Assembly (NCBI GenBank): GCA_019916065.1
Contig: CM034243.1
Location: 27,430,147-27,494,146, forward strand
From: Vitellaria paradoxa
Taxonomy: Eukaryota > Streptophyta > Magnoliopsida > Ericales > Sapotaceae
Length of the DNA: 64,000 nucleotides
Direction of reading: 5' to 3'
A model generated the notes under the pieces. The model was not told where the DNA came from and did not search any database. It saw only the letters and a list, made by a program, of their open reading frames with translations. Position numbers and translations under genes: made by a program. This document shows positions 24,501 through 36,500 of the stretch, piece after piece. The number at the start of each line of letters is the position of its first letter. Within the stretch, counting starts at the first letter, position 1.

Positions 24501-27500
24501 CATATCACATCTCAAATGCTATCAAATAGTTGAAAAACAACTTTAGAAAGAAGATCTCAGGTTTGTCTAATGACATCTGTGATTTTGATTTTCCCAAGTA
24601 AATGACTAAAACACAATCTTATGCCAACAGTGCACTTTGAAAGCAAATAACTTGGAATTCCATGGGCATATCACATCTCAAATGCTATCAAATAGTTGAA
24701 AAACAACTTTAGAAAGAAGATCTCAGGTTTGTCTAATGACATCTGTGATTTTGATTTTCCCAAGTAAATGACTAAAACACAATCTTATGCCAACAGTGCA
24801 CTTTGAAAGCAAATAACTTGGAATTCCATGGGCATAAAATTAAATCAGGAAGTGATTTATAATAAAATACATAGTAACAATTAACCTATCTGATAGAGTA
24901 TTTATTTTATTTTCACTAGCTCATTCGATTTAAAGTTCTCTTGAATTTTCAAAAAGGCATGCTTAATCAATAATAAGTCGCCTGCTCCACATCCAAAGTT
25001 CTACAACTTTGTCCTTGCTAATTTACATCTAGAAGCCATACTGAAAAACCAAAAGAACAATAGGATAATAAATTTGGTTTAACATTGATCATGGTTACAA
25101 CCCAAGCTTCAAAGCCAGCTTGTTTTGCTTGAAGAATTAGTAACAGCTCAAGTTCAGACCATCTCGCCCAATAATAAATCTCACCCAACAGCATATCTAT
25201 GCTATCATTGAAGCCCTATGTGGTCTTCAACTTGTAGCTATTGAAAAAATATGCGAAGTGTAGTATCAAACAAACCAAACAAATAGGTGTGGAAAACTAG
25301 AAGAACACACGAATTAAAATGCGGCACCCAAATTAGGAAAACCACAAAATTCTTTTACTATATAAAACGGGTTACAAAGTAACAACTACAAAGTTACACA
25401 ATCGAAAACCCCTTAATCCCTTGCATTGAGACTTTGCTCGTATCACGACGATAAATCCTGACTAGTGAAAGACCAATCCTCAACCTTGACGATCAAAAAC
25501 CCAAGAGTGTAGTGTTTTTGGCTAAGTAATAACGTGAGAACTTCTTGATGCAACGTAAACAATGTAATTCTCATTCTCTGATCAGAAACCATAGGAGAAG
25601 GCTTTTTTAAATAGAGTAGCTTTAGAAATATTGAAAAGCTGCCAAAAAAACCGCTGGCTTCTGAAACAGCGTCAATCTCTCGCTGGGGCGAGTGTGCCAA
25701 CAAGTTCCTAGCAAGCTTGCAACCGCCTTGAAGGCCAATTTATTTTAGCAAGCGAAGTGTCTAGCGAAGCCAGTGAGTCTGCTAGCAAGAAAGCTTTGTT
25801 CTTTACATCAACACTGTTTTTTAACCAGTGAGCTTTCCGGCGAGACATCTAGCGATATGTTGAACAATCATCACATTGGAACTATGCAAAAATATGCAAC
25901 AAAAATCTCGTTGGCAATCTCACTGGGGTGAACTTTCCAACGACTTTCCATCAAGGTAGCTATCGAACTCCTTTTCGCTTAAAATTTTACGGGCAACATC
26001 CCTAGACCCTAACTGCTTGATTCACGTATCTTTGGCGCTAAAAAACCTTCAAACCTATACCTTCGACATCCTAGCCAAATGCCTAAAAGTACAAGTTTGA
26101 AATCAATGTTTTGCTCACTAATTTGCCAATTACAAAAACAAAACTAACAATCTCTCCCTTTGGCAATTTTGTGACAAAATAATGCTCTTATATACAATCC
26201 AAAAAAAATTACAACTTTTCCCAATATTTAAACTTAATCAAGCCAAAGTCCCCCTAAATATGTGAACTTGTGAATTCTTTTTTGATTTAATGTTCCTGTA
26301 TAAACCTACATACCACTTAGACAAAACACCTTGTGAAAAGTATTAAGTTTAAAATAATATAATCAAACTCTTCTCCCCCTTTTTGTTATAAAATTTAGGG
26401 TTAATTGCCTTAAGACCTCTTGTACTTAGGTCGAAAATCACTTAGACCCCCTCAACTTCAATATTATGCACTTATACCCCCTGTACTATTTACCAAAGTG
26501 CAAACCTTAACGCTGTTACGTTAACTAATAGAATTACAAAATTACCCTCTTCTTCTTCAGTGCCCTCTTCTCTCTCCTCTGTTCTACCCTTCTCCTTTTC
26601 AGCCAATAAAACATAGATCAAACCAAACCCTAACCACACAAATCTTCACAAAAATTTTAATCAAAATCAAAAATATGAAACTAAAATTCATCGAGATGCC
26701 AAAGAATCAGCTAGAACAAAAATAAGTAACATGTGCACACACACATACATACATATATATATATATATATATGCACAAAAATCTCAAAATCTCAAAATTC
26801 CAAATCATCTGTGCATATATATATACATATATCTTGAATCAACATCACAATTGGACATGGGTTGAGAACCAGAGAGAGGAGGGAAGAGAGAGAGAGAGAG
26901 GGGTTTTAGATATATATTAATGGATGTCATGCGTGTAATCCTGCGTCATATGAAGGTAATCCAGAAGCTCTAGCGGTAAAAAAAACTCCAAGCTTCAGGC
27001 AATACCACCATTAGTCTCTAAATTTCTTCACCAAATTAAAAGGATTCACTTCCAATTTCTTAATTTTTGCAAGGAAAATCCAAAATAACTAGCTGGGTAT
27101 TGAAATTTTCTTAGGTTGGTGGGGGACGTCACGAGAAGGTTCTCGATGCAGTAGAATCCGGCTTCGGATATGAAGTTGTAGAGATCAAAAGTTTTGGCTT
27201 GGAAGGACGATGACTGGTTCAGAGAAAAGAGAGGAGGATCAAGAATAGCTCAGGGTTTCTCTCAATGAAGGGCACAACACCAGTAACTCAAGAAAATAGG
27301 GTTTTTAGAAATTAATCCACAAAAAAGCCCTAATAGAAGATTTATAATTTGGGGATAAATCTTTTTAAAGAGATCTATATTTGGGGAGAGGCAATTTTTG
27401 AGGAATTTTTTTGGCTATTAAAATCTCAGGAAAGGAAAAAAATTGGAGAGAGAATATATGTATATTTGCGTCTATATATATGTGCAGGATATGAAAAGAG

Positions 27501-30500
27501 AAGAAGGAAGAACGACGAAGAAGAAGAAGAAGAAGGATTCCAAGGGCTTTTTTGTCCACTTAGTTCGATATATTTTTTTAGATATTGCATACTTGTACAT
27601 CTGATACGCATGTATCTCATGCGCTGTTAGTTTTAACTGTTCCGTCCATTTTTGCGTTATAGTTATAAGTACATGAGATATTAGTGTATAATAATGAAGT
27701 CGAAGGGGTCTTAGTGATTTTCGACCTAAGTACAAGGGGTGTAAAAGTAATTAACCCTAAAATTTACAAACAAGAAATCAAGAAAATAAGAAATGAAAAG
27801 GATGGGACATGAATCAATTAGGTTAAGGGGAATGGGAAGAATATTCAACAATAAAAAACATGCAAACAATCCAACTAACCAACTAGATTTTCTCAATAAT
27901 GGATTATCCAACTAACCAATAAAGTCTACAAATTCAACAACCCCTAAAGTCTTCCTCTTTTTGTCACCTAATGACTTACCAACTATATAGCCAAATATCC
28001 AATGACCAGTAAATTTAAAATCCTACAAAATTCACTAAATTGTGTGTCCCAAAAAAAAATTAAAATAAAAAATTAAGGAATTATATATATGAGAAGTAAT
28101 TGAACCTTATTAGAGCAATTAAGTTATTAATTCATACTTTGATCTTCTCACACACTATTTAATATTATTCTTGGAGATTAAAAAATAAATAAACTGAACA
28201 AACACTAGGGCATGAACTTGAAATACTTAAATTTCCTCAGCATTACTTCATATATAATGTTCAACGCCATACAAGTGATACTCTTTAAGTACACGTGTGA
28301 ATTAAAAATGATCAAACCAAATACAGTAGGACACTATGATTACAAATGCCAGGAAGGAACGCTCTCCAAAGACCATATGTTACCATTGGGCATACAAATA
28401 AGTATAAATTTAACCATTTTCAACTTACGTCTCCCCTTTTTTTTTTTTGCAATCCATTGTGCATGATGGCTTTCACACATTTATGGGTAAGTAACTTTTC
28501 CCTTAAATCGTCTTTTCCCAAAGGGTAGTTATTTTGATAACCGACATGTCATTAAGGATTTTTACACTGGTCCCACAGGTAGCCCTTTTCATGCTTTTTC
28601 TTCCTAAACCCAATATCCGCATAAAGACAAGGAGGAGAATTCAATCCAGGAAGTATAAAAATAGTGACATTGTACCGAATAAGAATCAATCTTATGTTTT
28701 TAACATATTTGAGAACAAGGAACACGCAATGTATGTTATGAGAAAGGAAGTTAAGTAAAACAAGTAACACATTAATGGTGTTCAATCCATTTATTCTAAA
28801 ATCCCACAAATGAAATTAATAATAGTACATGATGGATAAAATGTAATCTCATAATTTTTCATGCTCCCCCCAGTCTAAGTTACTCCCCCCCCCCTCCTTT
28901 TTTTTTAATGAATGGAAATTAAGCAATGGCACACACACCTAGGAAAGTTTGACAAAATTCAAACCTAAGGTGTTAGAGAGGCTAAGAAAAAGATACCAAA
29001 AAGAGAATATATTTTTCAACAAAAATTACCAACAAAAACAAAAGGACGAGGGCAAGAGATAATAAACAAAACAAAGCAGCAAAAAATAAATCATTACTCC
29101 TAAAACCATGCAATAAGTAATCACAGGCTAGGAAAAAATAAACATTAAGCACACCCTAATCTATACCATACTACCAATTATTTATCAAAAAAATTTACCC
29201 TTTTTGCATGCATAGGTGTTTCACATGCATTCAAATTATTCTTTTTAACCCAAACTACACCAATTTTTATTTGTGGTTTCTCAGCTTTGGATGCCTTTTT
29301 ATTAGGTGCGGTGGTTTTATTGAAAGATTTAAAATTTTTCTTTAGGTATAAAACTCCTCTCACCGCCTAGGAGTAAAAAACATAGAGTCAAAAGAAGTAG
29401 GGTAGTCTTGAAGAATTTGAAATCTATTTGACAATTTCGGATAAAAACTTTTATTATTGTCAAAATAATTTCTAAGCACACCATACAACTTAAAACAATT
29501 TAGTCAAATATGACCACGCGTTCCACAAAGGTGGAAAACTAGAACAAAAGGTGATTTATTAAACATACCTCTTGACTTACCTTTTGCCAGCTAGGATGGG
29601 ACTTGATTCCTTTTTTATTCTTTCTTTAGAGGTGGAGCAGATGTGGAAGCTTGATTTGTAGGATCTAAAAGATGAGTTGAAGCTTTCACAAATGCTTTTA
29701 GATTCAAGTTTGCTTTGTAGTCCTTTGTATCTCTCATCTCAACAAATCCTAGTCCACGCTTGTCTGTAGCCCTTTAATGTGAACCCAAGATCTTATGTAA
29801 TTTTTTTGAAGACTTGCTCAACTTCTCTTAGAGTTCAAACAGTTCACCTTTAACTTTGTCACATTTTCTTTCTCTTCAAGCTGGTCTCTAAATACCACAT
29901 CTATGTCTTTTAGAGTCTCGTACTCCTTTTCAAGCTTGTGTAGAGCATCTTCAACTTCATTGTGTTAGGCTGCAAGAGTCTCTTTTTCCTTCTTCAAGAC
30001 TCGAATATTAACCTTCAACATGTTATTTTCTTTCAACGACTTTTGATTTATTTTAATTAATTCAGAATTTTCATCTTCACTAATGTATTCTTCATTATCA
30101 GACAAGGAAGAGGAAGAATGAATTGAATTAACATTAGAACACTCACCAGCCTCAGCGGAGCTGTTTTGAGAAGATTTGGACTTACCTATGTCTCTGTGTA
30201 GAATTTCGTGACAACTAGTAAGTTCTTCTCATCTAAGTGTGCCATGAAGGCTATGAAGTTGCTAGAGGAGTCTTCGTCTTCAGATTCAGTTTTTGTAGTC
30301 TCTTTGTCAAAGTCATCCCAAGTAGTACTAAAACTCTTCTTTGAATTCTGATTTTTCTTTTGACTAGGAATTCTTGGGAGATATGACCATAGCCATGACA
30401 CTTAAAGCACAAAATTCTTTTGTTCTTCAAACTCCCTTGTTTGCCTTCACTATCTCTACTGAAGTTTGAAGCTTTTCTTTTCTTTTCAGACTTGTTAAAG

Positions 30501-33500
30501 ACGTTCTTTTGTGGAGAGTTTGACTTCCTTGCTTGTCATTTTTGAATAAGTGATTTCAATTTTTTGGCAAGGGAGGCAATCTCCTCATCCTCCATGTCAA
30601 AGTTGTCACTGTCCACAGGGCTTTCAACTTCTTCTTTGATTGCCTTGAAAGCCATCCTTTTGACTTTTTAGGTTTTATCACATTAGCTTCAAAAGTTTGA
30701 AGAGAGTCAACCAAATCTTCCAGTCTCATCTCATCTATATTTCTCATCTCTTCGATTGTTGTAACCTTTGACTCATAGGAGGAGAGAAGAGATCGAAGAA
30801 TTTTTCAAATAATTTTAGAGTAGAGATGGGCTCACCAAGACTAAAGCAAGAATTCACGATATCGATAAGTTGTCCATAAAAAAGATCAAAAGTTTCTGAC
30901 TCTCTCATCGTTAATTCTTCACACTCTGTGGTGAGTTGTTGTAGCTTTGATTTTTTTTACCATAGGGTTTCCCTCATGTGTCAATTCCAAAGTCAACCAA
31001 GCTTCTTTTGAACTTCAACAACTAGAGATCCTCTGGAACTCATCAGGGCTAACAGTTGTGAAAATTACATTGATAGCCTTAAAGTTGTATTCAGCATTCT
31101 CTGATTCCTCTATGGCCCAGAGATCAATGCACTTATCTTCTTCAACACCTTCAATTTTGATCATGGAAGTGCTACAACTTTTTTGAACAGCGTTCCAGAC
31201 TTTAAAGTTCATAGACATCAAGTGCGCTGTCATTTAGGTCTTTCAGTAGGCATGATTGGAAGGGGGATGAGTATTTGATCCTCCTTCACGCGGTAGATCC
31301 ATTGATGCTAGCTTCTCAAGATCTCACCTTCGAAAGCATGAAAAACTAACACAGGTGAACCTAGTTTGATACCAATTAAAAAAATATGCAAAGCATAGTA
31401 TCAAACAAATAAGTGTGGAAAACTGAAAAAACACACGAATTAAAATGTGGCACCCAAATCAAAAAACCAAAAACTTCTTTCACTATATAAAACGGATTAC
31501 AATGTAACAACCACAAAATTGCACAATCGAAAATCCCTCGATCCCTTGCATTGAGACTTTGCGCGTATCACAACGACAAACCCTAGCTAGTGAAAGACCA
31601 ATCCTCAACCCCGAGGATTAAAACCCAAGTGTATAGTGTTTTTGGCTAAGTGATGACGTCAGAAATTTTTGATGCAACATAGACAATATGATTCTCATTC
31701 TCTGTATTCAAAAACTCTAGGAGAAGACTTCTTTAAATAGAGCAGCTTTGGAAATATTGGAAAGCTACCAAAGAAACCACTGGTTTCTAAAACAGCGTCA
31801 ATATCTCGTTGGGGCGAGCGTGCCAGCGAATTCCCAACTAGCTTGCAACCGCCTTGAAGTCCAATAAGTTTTAGCCAGCGAAGTATCCAGCAAAGCTAGT
31901 GAGTCTGCCAACAAGAAAGCTTGGTTCTTTACATCAACACTATTTTACCCAGCGAGCTTCCCAGCGAGACATCCAGCGACATGTAGAACAATCATTACAT
32001 TGGAACTATACAAAAATATGCAACAAAAATTTTGTTGGCAATCTCGCTGGGGCGAGCTTCCCAACGACTTCCCATCAAGGTAGCTATCGAACTCCTTTTC
32101 ACTTGAAATTTTACAGGCAACATTCTTAGACCCTAGCTACTTGATTCATATATTTTTGACGCTAAAAAACCTTCAAACCTAAACCTTCGACACCCTAACC
32201 AAATGCCTAGAAGAACAAGTTTGAAATCATTGTTTTGCTCACTAATTTACTAATTACAAAAATAAAACTAAACAATTATTAACATAGAATCGAAGTAATA
32301 CAATTATTTACTGTGCCATATTTACCCTAAATAATTATTTGTTTTATAAGAAACAAAAAAAATTTATTAACATAGAATCGAAGTAATACAATAGAGCACA
32401 CGAGGTGACCAAAAAAAATAAAAATACACTATTATTTACCCTAAACAGTAATGTAACTACTATATCACTTTGGTCTTCACTGACTTAGAAAGCAAATACA
32501 AAAATACTCACCCTGTAAAATAACTACACTACTATGTAGAAACTACATTAGCTTTTTAAACCTTGTGCCCTCACTCCGTACTTTCTGCTATTTTCTTTTG
32601 AACCCACATTGTCCCAGTCACAGCCTCAACAAGACCTTCTATGTTCCCGTCTCTTTGCTGGAGAGAACTGGAGCTGTGGTGCATGGCTAATGGATAGATA
32701 TCTTGGACGGCAGGAAGATGATCAATTGGAGGTGGGGGGTTGGCAATTGATGATGCCACCCTAAATTCGTTTTCACTCATAACCATCAAATCCTATCCAC
32801 AAAGGACAGGATATCATCATTTGTACGCACTCTCTCTGGGTAAATTTGTACATTTTTTTCTATTTAGACTTCATTTATTTTGGTGGACATCCCTATAGTT
32901 TATTATAATTATTTTTCCTTACAGAACTGATTATGTGTGGATTTTCATTTTAAAATTTACGAACTGATGTAGCTGTTGTTGAATTCTTTAGCATGATTAC
33001 TAATTTACTATCATGATTAAAGCATTTAATAATATTTTATCTCTATGCGTTGAGGCTAGACTTGAGAGAGAGATTGGACTTAATCACATAAAATAAGTTA
33101 CACAGTTACTGTGATCTCATTAGGGATTTCTAATTTTTTAATTCCATTAAAGACTTCTTAGTTTTGAATGATTTAGGTCCTCTTCAGCTAGACATACTTC
33201 TGCCTGTGGAATATGGATTTACCTATCCCCAAAAAAAATGAAAAAAGAAACAGTAAAGGCAGAATATTGATTGATAGCTCCACATACATGCATTTTCTAT
33301 TCTCTCACTCCCTACTAGTTCATTCTACTCCCAGGAAGCTAAATCATAAGGCAATTGACTAGAATGTTTGACTGCTATAGAATAGCCTCTAGATTCCAGC
33401 AGTTATTCCTCATCTATAATCCTCTTTGATTTTGGCCTTGTTTTGCATCCTCGAAACCACATTAATTGACAAAATTCATCATCCAAATCCCTGCAAGAAA

Positions 33501-36500
33501 TTAACGACTATTTTTCAAATGAAGAGGAAAAATGCCTACAGAGTAAATTAAGGCGTAAGGTATTTTGAGTGGGAAACAAGAAAGGCAAGCCCAGAAATTC
33601 TCAAATCCTTGAGAAGGTATCATCTATATTAAGACACTCAAAAATCAGACACAAACCACCATTTTGATAGGAGATAATTAAAGGAATAAAAAACTTCCAA
33701 TTGAGTGCCAACGGCCAACACCATACATTATCATTGTTCAAACAAACACATTGCACACATTCCGAGAAACTCATCAACGATCATTATGTAGGCCTCCTTT
33801 TTTTTTATTACGATTATCTAGATTTCATATTTGGAACCAAGAGGTCTCTCCATCTTACAAATGAGTGACACACCAACAAAAGAGAGAATAAATGGTTGAT
33901 GTGTAGCCATAACATATTATTAAAATAAAAAAATAAAAAAACTAAAGTATTTAATGTGTCAAAATGATGGACATGTGTCCTCCTAGTATTATGAAAAGTG
34001 GCATGTCTAAATGAACACGTATCTTTTGAGCGTCCAAAAGGTATCTATTTTCAAAAATTAAAAAAAAAAAAAAATCACATGTTTAAATGGTTAATGTGTA
34101 GCCATAATACATTATTAAAAAGGGGAAAAAAGTAAATGTGTGTCGAACTGAAGGTCCAATTATCTGAAAAGCGTGATGGACTCATGTATAAATGAACATG
34201 TATCTTTTGAGGGCCCCAATAGCATCTACTTTGAAATATAAAAACAATGAAAAATAACAGCATACATTTAAATGTCTCTATTTTAACACAAACACAATTT
34301 TGACACAATTTTATTGATTGCTTGAGGTACATATCTTGATCACTTATTTTACTTTATCGCGTGTCACTAGTCTAGACAATGTAATGGACATCTCCATTCC
34401 AATTATTAAATGTAAAGAATCTTAATCTTATTTTCCCCTCCCCTCTTTAATGACTATTAAAATCACACACACACCATTTCTATGCCCCATCACCCACCAA
34501 CGCCTTAAGGTTGTGCTTGGGGGTCAAAAGTTCATGGGTTATGAGAGGTTTTAAAGTATGAGTTTTGAGGTAATCATACGAAATCATGCTTGGGAGTTTT
34601 TAAATGATAGGCTTTGGAGTGTTCTCGTGGATTTGTTGAACATTGCAAAACCCATGAGTAGATATTCTGTCTGTTCCAATTCTTTGAACACGCTGATTTG
34701 GGGGGTTCTGGAGTTCTCATGGATTCATAAAATTACAAACAGTAATACTCTCGTGAAAATTTTAAAATTCAAATTTGACTTTCTTACCAAAACCCTATTA
34801 CTCATACTCCCCATTTTGCGCTCCTGTAGCCTAAAGACTTTTTTCTTTTTCTTTTTTTTTTTAGCAATTTGGATTTAAATTGTTTTGGAGTTTTATTATT
34901 ATTATTTTTTTTGGGGGGGTTACTTCAATATATATCATAATATATTGTTTTATATTTATGTGTCCAAACACCCCTAATTGTTACAGTGTTTGCTCCATAA
35001 CAAATAAATGAGAGTATATGTGTTATTATATATATTAGTAAACACCTCAGAACCCATTAAAAAATAAACTATCACGCATGAGTTCATTATTTTTAAACTC
35101 ATGTTCTTGAAAAACTTAGAATTCATACCATCTAAATACTTAGAACCTTTATTTTAAAAACACCTGAGCCCACACTTTAAAGGATAAATTACACATAACC
35201 CCCTAAACATTTGAATAATTACATATCAAACCCCCTCAACATTTGAAAATTACAGACACCTCCCTTATTTTGAAATGTTACTAACACTTAGACCCCTTCC
35301 ATTAATTTTGCTACTAACTCCATTAAAATTTTAATGTAAAGACAATTGTGCCCCTTATTCAACAGTCAGAAGAAACCCATCCAAAGCGTAAACAAGCACT
35401 CCTTTGAGTCCAAAAACCCAAGGCCTCTCCACTATGAGCGCCACCTCCGTCTGAGTCTAACCGACGCAAAAGTGGTCGAATCTAGAACCCTCCCGAACGA
35501 GAAAAGCTACTTGACATCGGCGATGGGGCAAAGAGCAGCTTGTTGATGACAGGGTCCTTCGGCTTTGTCTCGAAATTGAGCAGAGAAATAGGGAATATGG
35601 AAGTGGGGACGACATAGTTGAGGAAATTTGTGTACACAATATAACATATATACATATATGAGCAGCGTGATGGGGAAACCCTAGTTTTCTGAAAAACCCT
35701 AATTGGGTTGTTCTGTTCGGATTTTGATTTGCTGTGCTATGAAACCCAGCATTAGTTGTTGGGGGAATTCGTATCAATTTGTACATATATATATACACAG
35801 TTGAATTTTGGGAGTGGAGGAGAGAATGGAAGCAGTACCGCATCAGATACTGAGGACTGTGGAGGAGGTGTTAAACAATTTCAAAGGAAGAAGGTCTGGT
35901 TTGATCAAGGCTCTCACCACTGGTTCGTATTGCTTATTCCCTTCTCTCAATGGTTTGATCAAGCCCCCTAATCTCCAAGCCCAATTCCCCCTTCTCTCTC
36001 CCCAACCTCCAAGCCCTCGTTCTCCGATCCAATTCCTTCTTTGGCTCTATCCCCCCTCCATTGCCAACCTCAAAACTCTACAATCTCTCTATCTAGGTCT
36101 CTGCACATATCATCCTTCGACTAGTTAACTCAGCTTGAGGTCGTCGAACACAGCAAAAACTCGCTCACTGGAACACTAGAAGGATGGTTCTTCCTCCTCC
36201 CATCGCTGCAACAAGTCAACCTCACCAACAACAACTTGAGACGTGTTGAGGTCTAGAAACCCACAAACCTCAACATCGACATCATTGTCGTTGATCTAGG
36301 TTTCAACAGACATCATCGCCAGGAGGACTTTAGTTTTCAACAGCTTGAAGCAGCTCGTCCAAGTGGCCCTCAACAAGCACAAGTTCACTACTCCGCCACC
36401 TCCACCACCGACCAAAGAGGAAGAAAAGACGACTAAACTGGCGATGCCAAAGGCGGAGAAAACCCCTACCCCAACTACCGAGGAAGAGCCAAAGGAAGAG

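Larger units (their letters stand above)
25242..32274 (-). mobile_element. Non-autonomous, gag-only Ty1/copia-type LTR retrotransposon
   Basis: A 7.0-kb element in intron 1 of the Nudix gene, in the same orientation. LTRs are 31377-32274 (5') and 25242-26149 (3'). Next to the 5' LTR the minus strand reads TGGTATCAAAC, matching the initiator-Met tRNA primer-site pattern; next to the 3' LTR is the purine tract AAAGGGAGAGAT before TGTTAG. Between them only gag is present: no protease, integrase, reverse transcriptase or RNase H motif was found. A MULE at 26398-27757 sits in the 3' internal part. Flanking 5-mers (GCTAT and ATTAT) agree only in part. Confidence 0.88.

Noticed and set aside
35457..35843. 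128-codon minus frame in the Pack-MULE
   Set aside because: Antisense to the captured gene pieces, with low-complexity ends; the plus-strand fragments explain the coding-like composition.
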